From positions 37,160 through 101,159 of the forward strand of contig CAKUGU010000001.1 in NCBI GenBank assembly GCA_934654815.1: 64,000 nt of DNA, written 5' to 3'. The notes under the pieces were generated by a model. The model had not been told where the DNA came from. It searched no databases and was given only the letters and a program-made list of their open reading frames with translations. Every line of letters starts with the position of its first letter. Position 1 is the first letter of the stretch. This stretch comes from an uncultured Ellagibacter sp. (GTDB taxonomy: Bacteria > Actinomycetota > Coriobacteriia > Coriobacteriales > Eggerthellaceae). Both the position numbers and the translations under genes were made by a program. Of the stretch, positions 30,177 to 37,844 are shown piece after piece.

Positions 30177-31298
30177 TTAGGCAGGCTTCTTGGCGGAGAG
30201 GATAAGCTTCACCTCGTCGTCGGTCAGGTTGTAGTTCAGGTAGGTCTCGTAGAAGTCCTTCACCTTTTCCTCGATCTTGAGGTCGCTGAACAGCTCCGGG
30301 TGAAGCGTCGCTGCGGCCCACTGGATCTGGAGCAGCTCCTCGACGCCGTAGCGGTCCCAGCCGAACACGCCCTTGGGGTTCACGTAGACCTTCTTGTTCT
30401 TCACCGCGTTGATGGTCGCCCAGTTCTCGTCGGCGAGGATGGCGTCGACGTCGTCGGCCTTTCCGGTGATGATGACGTCAGGGTTCCATGCGACCACCTG
30501 CTCGAGCGAGAACTTCGCCTGCGCGTTGCCCTGGGTCGACTCGGTGACGGCGTTCTTGCCGCCGGCGACCTTGATCCAATCGTCGATGATGGTGTTCGTG
30601 CCGTCGATGGTGAGGTCATGCACGGCGTTGCCGTGGAGCACGCTTATGCGCTCGGAGTCGGCGAGCTTGTCGGTCTTCGCTTTCACGTTGGAGAGCACTT
30701 GGTCGAGCTCGGCGTTGTACTTCTTGGCGATGTCGGGGGCGTCGCCGCCGAAGACGGTCGCGGTGAGCTCGATGGACTTCTTCATCTCATCGAAGGTCTT
30801 GAACATGCAGTTCACCAGGGGAATGCCGGCTTCGGTCGCCTTGTCGCGCAAGTCGTCGGTCGAGTCGAAGATGACCTGCGGCTCGAGTTCGGCCAGCTCT
30901 TCGAAGTTGAAGTCTTTGCCGAAGGTCGCCGTGGCGTTCGCCATGTTGGGGCACACCTTGTACATCCACGGGTAGTCCTTCTCGGCGCAGTGCGTCGCCA
31001 CGAGCCCTTCCGCCCCAGTGAGCATGATGGTGATCTCGTTGTGGGCGTACCAGCCGTCGGCGTATTTCGCAGGCTGGGTGGGAAGTTCGACCTCGGTGCC
31101 GCCCATGTCGGTTACCTTCGGGGTTTCAGGCTCGTTTTTCTTGCTAGAGTCGCTCGACGAGCTCGAGTTTTCGCTGTTGGAGGAGCAGCCCGCGAGCGCC
31201 GCGCCGAGGGCGATCGTTGCGCCCGTTGCGCCGGCGGCTTTCAGAAAGCCCCTGCGAGACATGCTTGCGGGTTCGGTTGCGTTCATTACCTTTTTCAT
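30177..31298 (-). CDS. ABC transporter substrate-binding lipoprotein, iron/cobalamin type, Tat-exported
   Basis: A 373-residue periplasmic-binding-type lipoprotein. The N-terminus carries a twin-arginine motif (SRRGFLKAAG, Arg15-Arg16), a hydrophobic stretch, and a lipobox LAGC with Cys38, then a Ser-rich linker. This predicts Tat export and lipid anchoring on the outer face of the membrane. The rest has the two-lobed fold of FepB/BtuF-type proteins with the long connecting helix (VTDMGGTEVELP, ELEPQVIFDS, AWNPDVIITGK). Substrates of the class are ferric siderophores, haem or cobalamin; the ligand is not evident. It is the last gene of the operon after permease and ATPase, separated from the ATPase by 202 bp that hold a large hairpin. 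Confidence 0.92.
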   Translation of the reverse strand: MKKVMNATEPASMSRRGFLKAAGATGATIALGAALAGCSSNSENSSSSSDSSKKNEPETPKVTDMGGTEVELPTQPAKYADGWYAHNEITIMLTGAEGLVATHCAEKDYPWMYKVCPNMANATATFGKDFNFEELAELEPQVIFDSTDDLRDKATEAGIPLVNCMFKTFDEMKKSIELTATVFGGDAPDIAKKYNAELDQVLSNVKAKTDKLADSERISVLHGNAVHDLTIDGTNTIIDDWIKVAGGKNAVTESTQGNAQAKFSLEQVVAWNPDVIITGKADDVDAILADENWATINAVKNKKVYVNPKGVFGWDRYGVEELLQIQWAAATLHPELFSDLKIEEKVKDFYETYLNYNLTDDEVKLILSAKKPA

Positions 31299-31392
31299 TT
31301 CGGTACCTCTTTCTTCTTGGGGATGCTTCTATGCCAAACGCGGCCGCGGTTCTTTTGCGGCGTGTGTTTGCGCTGGTAGGGCGCGCTTGCCG

Positions 31393-31477
31393 GGCGTCTG
31401 CCTTGCGGTGATGGTTGGGTTTTGCGGGAAGGAAAGGGATGCCCCGCGCATCCAACCGCCACCGCAAGGCAGACGCC
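31393..31477 (-). repeat. Long 26-bp stem-loop between ATPase and binding-protein genes
   Basis: Arms at 31393-31418 and 31452-31477 pair over 26 bp with one or two mismatches near position 19-20; the loop is 33 nt. It lies between the ABC ATPase stop and the binding-protein start. No T-run follows on the minus strand, so it may protect the mRNA or cause partial termination, as between genes made in unequal amounts. Confidence 0.75.
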
Positions 31478-31500
31478 TTGCCGCCTTGCCCGTCTTCTCG

Positions 31501-32397
31501 TCAGGCGAGCATGGGGACGCACGTTTTCACAGGATCGCCGTCGGGCTCCGGTGCCGTCGTTATACTCACGTCGATGCCGTAGGCGCGCCGCAGGTTCTCT
31601 TCGGTGACCACATTGTCCACTGTGCCTGCGATGAGCTGACCATCGCGCGTGATGAGCGCGGCATCGGTGCAACAGAGGAACGCGTGGTCGGGGTTGTGCG
31701 AGGTCATGATGATGCCGTGCCCGCGCGACGCCATCCGTTTGATGCACGACAACACTGCAACCTGATTGCCGAAATCGAGCGCCGCGGTGGGTTCGTCCAT
31801 CATGAGGATGCGTGCATCCTGCATGAGCGCGCGGGCGATGAGGGCCATCTGCTGTTCTCCGCCCGAGATCTCGGTGTAGGGGCGGGCGGCCAAGTGGCCG
31901 ATCCCCAGTTCCTCGAGCATGTGGGCTGCGCGGTCGTAGTCGGCGCGCTTCGGCGAGCCTAAGATGCCGAGCTGCGAGGCGCATCCGGTGATCACCATGT
32001 CGAGCACCGAGTAGGAAAACGGCGGCTCGTGCGTTTGGGGGACGTAGGACACCTTGCGGGCGAACTGTTTGCGGGAAAGCGACGCGCGGTCTGCCCCGTC
32101 GACGTCGACGGCTCCTCCGATGGGGGGCAGAAAGCCGAGCAGGGTCTTGAAGAGCGTCGTCTTGCCGACGCCGTTCGGTCCCAAAAGGCAGGTGATATGT
32201 CTGCTCTCCACATGGAGCGACACGTGGGAAAGGACGGCTTTCGACTTGTAGCCGCAGGTCAGGTCATGCGCGTCGAGGGTATGGCGCTCGTGGGCATGAG
32301 GTGCGGTCGCAGTGTTCGCGGGGGCTTCGGGTGCGGTTGGTTGCGCGACGGCGCCTGCGAACGCGTTTCGGCGTTTTCCGGTTTCAGCGTTCATCAT
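31501..32397 (-). CDS. ABC transporter ATP-binding protein, FecE/BtuD type
   Basis: A 298-residue ATPase powering the importer. Walker A LLGPNGVGKTTL, Q-loop YVPQTHEPP, signature ISGGEQQMALIARALMQ, Walker B ILMMDEPTAALD and the switch His in MTSHNPDHA are all present. An N-terminal extension of about 40 residues rich in Ala, Thr and His precedes the ABC domain. ATG 32397 overlaps the permease stop in ATGATGA, indicating translational coupling; the much longer open frame back to 33234 is out of frame with and shadows the permease. The His-rich leader could bind metal, but that is speculative. Confidence 0.94.
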   Translation of the reverse strand: MMNAETGKRRNAFAGAVAQPTAPEAPANTATAPHAHERHTLDAHDLTCGYKSKAVLSHVSLHVESRHITCLLGPNGVGKTTLFKTLLGFLPPIGGAVDVDGADRASLSRKQFARKVSYVPQTHEPPFSYSVLDMVITGCASQLGILGSPKRADYDRAAHMLEELGIGHLAARPYTEISGGEQQMALIARALMQDARILMMDEPTAALDFGNQVAVLSCIKRMASRGHGIIMTSHNPDHAFLCCTDAALITRDGQLIAGTVDNVVTEENLRRAYGIDVSITTAPEPDGDPVKTCVPMLA

Positions 32398-33590
32398 CGC
32401 AGCTCCTTTCGGGTTTTCAAAAGGATGACGAAGAAGAGCGGCGCGCCGATGATCGAGGTTAAGATGCCCAGGGGAATCTCGCTCGCCATGAGCGTGCGGC
32501 ACGCCATGTCGACGAGGATCATGAAGCCTGCGCCGGCGAAAAGCGACATCGGCAGCACGATGCGGTTGTCGGGCCCGAACATGAAGCGCACAAGGTGCGG
32601 GATGATGAGGCCGACCCATCCCACCACGCCTGCGATGGACACGACCGCCGAGGTGAGGAGCGTCGCGCACAGGATGCAGACGCCGCGCATGAGCGAGACG
32701 TTCACGCCGAGGGATTCGGCTTCCTCGTCCCCGAAGGAAAGCGTGTTGAGCTTCCAGCGCATGAGCAGAAGCGGCGCCGCGCCCGCGATGAACGGGAAAA
32801 GGAAGATCTTCAGGTCGTCCCAGGTGATCTTCGCGATGGAGCCCATGAGCCAGTAGGTGATCTCCGGCAGCTTCGAATCGGGGTCGGCGGTGTATTTGAT
32901 GGCCGACACGAACGCCTGGAACAGCGTGCCCACGATGAGGCCGCAGAGAACGAGAAGGAGGATCTGGTTCGAGTTTCTTCCGATGCGACGCGCGCTGAAA
33001 TAGGTGAGGCCCACGGCGACGAAGCCCATGATGAACGCCATCACCTGCACCATGCGGTTGCCGAAGCTCCACAGAAGGGCGAGTGCGGCACCGAACGATG
33101 CGCCGGCGGATGCGCCCAGGATGTCGGGGGATACCATAGGGTTCTTGAAGATCCCCTGGTAACTCGCGCCCGATATGGCGAGCGCGGCCCCTACGAGCAG
33201 GGCGGCGATGACGCGTGGCAGACGGATGTTGCACACGATGTTCACAGCGGCGTCGGAGAACGACCCGTTTCCTGCACCGAGGTACTTCTGTCCCAGGATG
33301 CCGACGACGTCGGCGGGGGTGACGCTCGACCGGCCAGCCCCCAGCGCCACGAGGAAGAGCAGCACCACGACGGCGATGAGCACGGTCGCAAGGACGGCGT
33401 TGCGGCGATGGTGCGCGAGGTAGTCGTGCGTCGTTTCGGTATGCGGTGCTTTCGCGTGCGGCGTGCCTGCGAGCTCGTCGGTTCGAGCCGTGCGGTCTGC
33501 TTCTTGCGTTCTGCCTGCATCCTGCGAAGTCGTTCCCGAAGAAGCATCGGGGGCGGCTTCGCAGGATGCAGGGTCCTTCTTTAAGCTCAA
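32394..33590 (-). CDS. ABC transporter permease, FecCD/BtuC family
   Basis: A 398-residue permease with about ten membrane helices after an unusually long, charged cytoplasmic N-terminus of about 65 residues (Asp, Thr, Arg, His rich). Family signatures: LPRVIAALLVGAALAISGASYQG split over helix 2, NPMVSPDILGASAGA, and GVVGWVGLIIPHLVRFMFGPD near the end, the ATPase-coupling region. The start is TTG 33590, supported by AGAAAGG at 8 bp. It is the first gene of the operon, read from a good promoter at 33671-33699. With the ATPase it forms an iron-siderophore, haem or cobalamin importer. Confidence 0.94.
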   Translation of the reverse strand: MSLKKDPASCEAAPDASSGTTSQDAGRTQEADRTARTDELAGTPHAKAPHTETTHDYLAHHRRNAVLATVLIAVVVLLFLVALGAGRSSVTPADVVGILGQKYLGAGNGSFSDAAVNIVCNIRLPRVIAALLVGAALAISGASYQGIFKNPMVSPDILGASAGASFGAALALLWSFGNRMVQVMAFIMGFVAVGLTYFSARRIGRNSNQILLLVLCGLIVGTLFQAFVSAIKYTADPDSKLPEITYWLMGSIAKITWDDLKIFLFPFIAGAAPLLLMRWKLNTLSFGDEEAESLGVNVSLMRGVCILCATLLTSAVVSIAGVVGWVGLIIPHLVRFMFGPDNRIVLPMSLFAGAGFMILVDMACRTLMASEIPLGILTSIIGAPLFFVILLKTRKELR

Positions 33591-33670
33591 CGTTCGAGCC
33601 TTTCTTCTTGCTTTTGCGTCTCTCTTAAAACGGTCCTAGTTTAGACATATACCAAAACGAGAATATAGTC

Positions 33671-33699
33671 TTATAAGAACCATCATAAAATATTGACAA
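33671..33699 (-). promoter_or_regulatory. Promoter of the iron/cobalamin ABC operon
   Basis: On the minus strand TTGTCA (33694-33699), a 17-bp spacer, and TTATAA (33671-33676). The flanks are very AT-rich against a GC-rich background (GAATATAGTC, CATAAAATATTG), the kind of site bound by iron-responsive regulators, but I could not match a specific box. Confidence 0.65.
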
Positions 33700-34026
33700 T
33701 AGGAAGTAGGGCGCTAGGAATAGAGGGTTCGGGTAGTCGCGTGCCTGTGTTCGGGTGCGAATCGCCTATTGCGGGCGACGCCATAGGCGCTGCTGCCGGT
33801 TGCCGTTGTGTCTGCTTGAAAAAAGTCGTTCAAATGCGCAGGTTTTTTAGCCCAGCCTCCGCGCTTAAGTTGACTGGTCGCTGTTGACCTGGTGTTTTGC
33901 AGTTGGTACAGGCGGCTCCGCTCAAGCTGCCGCGGCAAACCTGCGCAAATGAGGGATTTTTGATTCTGGCCCCATAAAGGAGCTTTGCCTTCCGGTAGAG
34001 GGGCTTGCGTTCCGCGCTTGAGGGTG
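33700..34026. other. Intergenic region between ABC operon and crcB
   Basis: These 327 bases show no gene I can support: short frames in both directions have no ribosome binding site or conserved look. The right half (33830-34020) lies downstream of the minus-strand crcB gene, so it probably contains that operon's terminator, but no clear hairpin with a T-run is seen. Confidence 0.4.
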
Positions 34027-34401
34027 TTATAGGAAAAGCGTCGTGAGCGCGAACCCGACGGCTGCCGCGCCGATCGTGCTCGCGTATGTTGCGGCGAGGT
34101 ACGCGATGCCCGTTTTGGCCTGCCCGCCCATGATAAGCTCGACCGCTTCGTAGTTCATGGTCGACATGGTTGAGAACCCGCCCAAAAAGCCCATGGTGAG
34201 TGCCAGGTAGGCTGTCTGGTTGAACGTCGATTGAAGGCAGAGCGCGATACCGGCGATGAAGCACGAAGTCACGTTGATGCAAAGCGTGGCAGCTGGGAAA
34301 ACGCCCGTGAAGCGTTTCTTCAGAAGCGCGGTCGCCTTACTGCGGCATAAAGCGCCGACGGCTCCTCCGATGCCGACGACGAAAAGTGTGAGCACGCTCA
34401 T
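34027..34401 (-). CDS. crcB: Fluoride channel CrcB/Fluc, second subunit
   Basis: A 124-residue protein with four membrane helices that exports fluoride. Signatures: GGAVGALCRSKATALL, the central TLCINVTSCFIAGIAL with the polar-track Asn, and GFLGGFSTMSTMNYEAVEL with the conserved GGxxTxST-type stretch. Gram-positives often have two crcB genes whose products form a heterodimer; here the pair overlaps by 4 bp (ATGA at 34398-34401), strongly suggesting coupled synthesis. A longer upstream open frame is a shadow of the first crcB. Confidence 0.92.
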   Translation of the reverse strand: MSVLTLFVVGIGGAVGALCRSKATALLKKRFTGVFPAATLCINVTSCFIAGIALCLQSTFNQTAYLALTMGFLGGFSTMSTMNYEAVELIMGGQAKTGIAYLAATYASTIGAAAVGFALTTLFL

Positions 34402-35030
34402 TGGCGACCCTCCCGTGCGGCGCGATCTTCTTCGGGCTTCGAGCTTGTGCCTGGAGAAGGTTGTCGGCTTTGCCAGTTTTCGAGATAACGATTCGCGGCC
34501 TGGGCGCGCTTTTCGACTTCGGCATTGGCCTGCATGGCTTGCGCGTGGCGGGCATGGATCTCCTTGCGCCGCCTCTCGATGCGCGCGAACCGCAAGGAAT
34601 CGAGCGCGCGGCACACGCCGTGGCCTGCGAGCGACGCCAAGAACGATGCGACGATGGTGATGCCGATGTAGAGCGCGGCAAGCCCTATTTTCCCGGCATG
34701 GATGAACCCGAGGCATTCGGTCGAGAACGCCGAAAGCGTGGTGAACGCCCCGACGAGCCCGACACCGAGCGATTTCACGAGGGCGGCGGGCAGGTGCATA
34801 CGCCGGCCGACGTACTGGTTGATAAGCTCGAGGACGAAGCATCCGAAGATGTTGATCGAGAGCGTTGCGAAGGGGAAACCTCCTTCGGTCGGCAGGGCGA
34901 GTTCGAGTAGGTATCTGAGCGACGCCCCGATGAACCCCATGAAAAGGATGAGGGGAGTGAGCGCGCCTTGCCGCCTCAGCAGGGTGTTCGCGCGCGCGGC
35001 GAAGGCGTTTCCGTCAAGTTTCTCTTCCAT
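34398..35030 (-). CDS. crcB: Fluoride channel CrcB/Fluc with long charged C-terminal tail
   Basis: A 210-residue CrcB. Residues 20-140 match the fluoride channel: GFIGASLRYLLELALP, FATLSINIFGCFVLELI and LVGAFTTLSAFSTECLGFI. After the fourth helix there are about 70 charged residues (RIERRRKEIHARHAQAMQ, then AEVEKRAQAANRYLE), likely a cytoplasmic coiled coil; typical CrcB proteins end near residue 130. It overlaps the second crcB. It is read after mtnN (30-bp gap). I saw no fluoride riboswitch in the short gap upstream. Confidence 0.9.
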   Translation of the reverse strand: MEEKLDGNAFAARANTLLRRQGALTPLILFMGFIGASLRYLLELALPTEGGFPFATLSINIFGCFVLELINQYVGRRMHLPAALVKSLGVGLVGAFTTLSAFSTECLGFIHAGKIGLAALYIGITIVASFLASLAGHGVCRALDSLRFARIERRRKEIHARHAQAMQANAEVEKRAQAANRYLENWQSRQPSPGTSSKPEEDRAAREGRQ

Positions 35031-35060
35031 GTTCGTTTCAGTTTCCCGAATGCTTCTCGT

Positions 35061-35777
35061 CTAGGAAAGCTTTCCCATCATATGCATGACGAGCCCAGCG
35101 CACGTCTTCGCGGCTTGAGCCTCAAACGTGGGGTAGTCGATGTAGTCGGTGCCGTCGGCTTTGTCGGAGATGGCGCGCACGATGGCGAACGGCACGTGAT
35201 TGAGCCAGCAGGTCTGGGCGATCGCGGCGCCTTCCATCTCGCAGCAGCTTGCATCGAAGGTGTCGCGGATGCGGTCCTTGTCTGCCTCTTCCCTTACGAA
35301 GCGGTCGCCCGAGGCGATGCGCCCTTCGCATGCGCCCGCGCCGAGTTCGGCCGCCGCCTCCATCGCGGCTGCGCGCAGTTTTTCGTCCGCGGGGAAGGCG
35401 AGGGTAGCAAGGCCGGGCGTTTGACCAGGGGCGTAGCCGAGATTTCCCACGTCCATGATATGATTCACGGCGTCGGTTGCGACGACGATATCTCCGATGT
35501 CGATCGTCGCATCGAGCGAGCCGGCGACGCCGGTGTTCACGATGCCGGTAACGTCGAATCGATCGATGAGCATCTGAGTGAATGCGGCGGCGTTCACCAT
35601 GCCGACGTCGCATTGCGCGACGACGACGGGGACGCCGGAAAGCGTGCCGGCCGTGCACTCCATCGCCGCGATGCACTTGGTCTCGACGGGCCCTTCGGAG
35701 CGCATCGCGTTCCGAAGGAATTCGACCTCGACGTCCATCGCGCCGATGATGCCGATTCTCTTATCTGTGCGCGTCAT
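35061..35777 (-). CDS. mtnN: 5'-methylthioadenosine/S-adenosylhomocysteine nucleosidase
   Basis: A 238-residue enzyme cleaving adenine from S-adenosylhomocysteine and methylthioadenosine. The PNP-fold signatures are IGIIGAMDVEVEFL, GMVNAAAFTQMLID, VNTGVAGSLDATIDIGDIV and CCEMEGAAIAQTC with the catalytic Glu. Its product S-ribosylhomocysteine is the substrate of LuxS, encoded 12 bp upstream, so the two form the activated methyl cycle branch that recovers homocysteine and yields the AI-2 precursor. Confidence 0.97.
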   Translation of the reverse strand: MTRTDKRIGIIGAMDVEVEFLRNAMRSEGPVETKCIAAMECTAGTLSGVPVVVAQCDVGMVNAAAFTQMLIDRFDVTGIVNTGVAGSLDATIDIGDIVVATDAVNHIMDVGNLGYAPGQTPGLATLAFPADEKLRAAAMEAAAELGAGACEGRIASGDRFVREEADKDRIRDTFDASCCEMEGAAIAQTCWLNHVPFAIVRAISDKADGTDYIDYPTFEAQAAKTCAGLVMHMMGKLS

Positions 35778-35789
35778 CGGTCAGCCTTT

Positions 35790-36284
35790 CTAGTCGAGCA
35801 ACGCGGGGTAGTGTGTGTTCGCGTCGGAAAGCTTCGTGAGCGTTTCGTCGAGGTAGCGGCGCGACCACCATTTCGCCTGGTTGAGATCGGAATCGTGGTA
35901 GTTTCCGCATTCTTCGGGCTTGGCCCCCGGAATCTCTCCCTCGAAATCGCGTGCGAACTCGAACAAGCGGCGGACAAGGTCGGCCACGTCGGCCGGTTCG
36001 TACGCGCCGAACACCACGAGGTAGAAGCCGGTGCGGCAGCCCATGGGGCCGAAGTAGATAACGCGGTCCTTCCATTCCTCGTCGTTGCGGAGAAACGTCG
36101 CGCCTAAGTGCTCGATCGCGTGAACGGCGGCGGTGTCCATCACGGGTTCGCGGTTCGGCGCGGTCATGCGCAGGTCGAACGTCGTGGTGACGCAGCCGGT
36201 CTTCTCGTCGGCGTCGCTGCGGGACACGTAGACGCCGGGAAGCAGGCGGGTGTGGTCGACGGAAAAGCTCGCAATGCGTTCCAT
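35790..36284 (-). CDS. luxS: S-ribosylhomocysteine lyase
   Basis: A 164-residue iron- or zinc-dependent lyase splitting S-ribosylhomocysteine into homocysteine and DPD, the AI-2 precursor. The metal site HAIEHLGATFLRN (HxxEH) and GPMGCRTGFY with the catalytic Cys are present, and EECGNYHDSDL supplies the third ligand region. ATG 36284 follows AAGGAG; the open frame runs further upstream to 36365 without a site. It is the first gene of luxS-mtnN-crcB-crcB. Confidence 0.97.
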   Translation of the reverse strand: MERIASFSVDHTRLLPGVYVSRSDADEKTGCVTTTFDLRMTAPNREPVMDTAAVHAIEHLGATFLRNDEEWKDRVIYFGPMGCRTGFYLVVFGAYEPADVADLVRRLFEFARDFEGEIPGAKPEECGNYHDSDLNQAKWWSRRYLDETLTKLSDANTHYPALLD

Positions 36285-36434
36285 GGAATGCTCCTTTGCG
36301 GCCGGCACTGGCCAGCCGATCGATATTTGCTCCGGTTCATTGTATTCCAATGCGCGTCTGCGCACGCGACATGCGCGCCTGCGTACATTTTTTGCACGCT
36401 ACCGATATCGCGCTCTGCGGCGCTTGCGCGCGGC

Positions 36435-36440
36435 TACAAT
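36435..36440 (+). promoter_or_regulatory. Candidate -10 element upstream of the Pit gene
   Basis: TACAAT within GGCTACAATG lies 75 bp upstream of the Pit start. No matching -35 is seen. The same TACAAT -10 form recurs upstream of ade (53979) and ychF (57581). Confidence 0.35.
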
Positions 36441-36514
36441 GTTTCGGGTTGGTAAAAAGTTCATAAAGTGCAAGCTCAGAGGGCTGCCGCCCTTTACATA
36501 CAGATGAGGTTTCC

Positions 36515-37564
36515 GTGGCTTTAACGTTCGTTGACTTCCTTTCGCAGGCGATGGCTCAGCCTATCCTGTTCATTATCCTCATCCTCGTCATCGGCGTTAC
36601 CGCCGTTTCCGGCGCCACTGACGCCCCCAACGCTATCGCCACCGTCGTCTCAACTCGTTGCCTTTCCCCTAATGCCGCTATCGCTTTAGCGGCTGTTTTT
36701 AATTTTGTGGGTCTTGTGGGCATGACCTTCATCTCCACCGCCGTCGCGAAGACGATGTTCGGGATGGTCGACTTCTCAGGCGACACGAACGCGGCGCTTC
36801 TCGCCTTGGTCGCCGCCATGATAGGCGCGATCGCATGGGGCGTTGTGTGCTGGGTGTTCGGCATTCCCTGCTCGAAATCCCATTCGCTTATCGCGGGCAT
36901 CACGGGCGGTGCTATCGCCCTTAACGGCTGGGCGGGCGTCGTTCCCGCCGAATGGGCGAAGGTCATCTACGGCATGGTGTTCTCGCTCGTTGCAGGCTTC
37001 ATCCTCGGGTGGGTCTTCACGAAGCTCATCGAGCTTCTGTTCCGCAGTGTCAACCGCGACCATGCCAACCGCCTCTTCGTCGTGATTCAGGATCTCTGCG
37101 CGGTCGCCCTTTCGTTCTTGCATGGCGCGCAGGACGGTCAGAAGTTCATGTCTATCGCGATGCTCGGCGTGGCGCTGTCTTTCGGCAGCTCGACTCCCGA
37201 TTCGAGCGGGTTCCCCTTGTGGATCATGATCATCTGCTCGGCGGCCATCTCGCTCGGCACGGTTGTCGGCGGCAAACGCATCATCAAGTCCGTCGGCATG
37301 GACATGGTGAAGCTCGAGAAATACCAGGGCGTCGCGGCGAATTTCTCGACCACGTTCACCCTTCTTTTCGCAAGCCTTACCGGTATGCCCGTCTCCACGA
37401 GCCACTGCAATACCTCCGCCATCATGGGCGTTGGCGCGTCGAGGAGCGTGAAGCGCGTGAACTGGGGCATCGCCAAGAACATGCTGCTCGCGTGGGTTAT
37501 CACGTTTCCCGCCTGCGGTGTCATCGGGTTCGTTCTCGCGAAGGTGTTCCTTCTGTTCTCGTAA
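36515..37564 (+). CDS. pit: Low-affinity inorganic phosphate transporter, PiT family
   Basis: A 349-residue membrane protein with about ten helices. The two PiT repeats show SGATDAPNAIATVVSTR near the start and HGAQDGQKFMSIAML in the second half, the GANDxANA-type signatures that bind phosphate. CSKSHSLIAGITGGAI and STSHCNTSAIMGVGAS are further family marks. These carriers import phosphate (as metal-phosphate) with protons, or sulfate in some branches. The start is GTG 36515 with GATGAGG 6 bp upstream. No PhoU-like regulator is adjacent. It converges on the small gene at 37521, whose 3' end overlaps by 44 bp. Confidence 0.93.
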   Translation: MALTFVDFLSQAMAQPILFIILILVIGVTAVSGATDAPNAIATVVSTRCLSPNAAIALAAVFNFVGLVGMTFISTAVAKTMFGMVDFSGDTNAALLALVAAMIGAIAWGVVCWVFGIPCSKSHSLIAGITGGAIALNGWAGVVPAEWAKVIYGMVFSLVAGFILGWVFTKLIELLFRSVNRDHANRLFVVIQDLCAVALSFLHGAQDGQKFMSIAMLGVALSFGSSTPDSSGFPLWIMIICSAAISLGTVVGGKRIIKSVGMDMVKLEKYQGVAANFSTTFTLLFASLTGMPVSTSHCNTSAIMGVGASRSVKRVNWGIAKNMLLAWVITFPACGVIGFVLAKVFLLFS

Positions 37565-37844
37565 CGGAGTCGATTTCTTCCGTCTCGATGAGTTTCTCGT
37601 ATCCCTTCAATGCCGCGAACGGCATGAATTGCCGGGCCCGGTCGCTGTGCGCGCGTGCCTCGTGCGGCCCCTCCTTCGCATACTTCCTTTCGAGCGCACG
37701 AAGCGTTGCGAGCCGATAGTCTTTTTCGGGTTTCGAGAGCTTGCTCGTCTTCATGACCGCCCATCTCTCTTGGGCGAAATCTATCTTGCCAAAGTTCGCT
37801 TTTCGCCATTGTTCGTCCGTTGCGGCAATGGACGCCTCAGGCAT
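37521..37844 (-). CDS. Small basic protein coupled to the Y-family polymerase
   Basis: A 107-residue hydrophilic protein. Its ATG (37844) overlaps the last bases of the polymerase gene, so the two are one SOS-regulated unit. The sequence is rich in Lys, Arg and Glu (WRKANFGKIDFAQERWAVMK, PEKDYRLATLRALERKYA), all helical, with no known motif. In Firmicutes a YolD protein often accompanies a UvrX polymerase; this does not look like YolD but has the same position. It may bind the polymerase or DNA. The last 44 bp overlap the convergent phosphate transporter gene. Confidence 0.75.
   Translation of the reverse strand: MPEASIAATDEQWRKANFGKIDFAQERWAVMKTSKLSKPEKDYRLATLRALERKYAKEGPHEARAHSDRARQFMPFAALKGYEKLIETEEIDSVTRTEGTPSRERTR

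Noticed and set aside
32398..33234. N-terminal extension of the ABC ATPase frame through the permease gene
   Set aside because: The permease is clear in another frame; the ATPase start is fixed by the ATGATGA junction.
35031..35060. Fluoride riboswitch before crcB
   Set aside because: The gap is only 30 bp and shows no riboswitch core.
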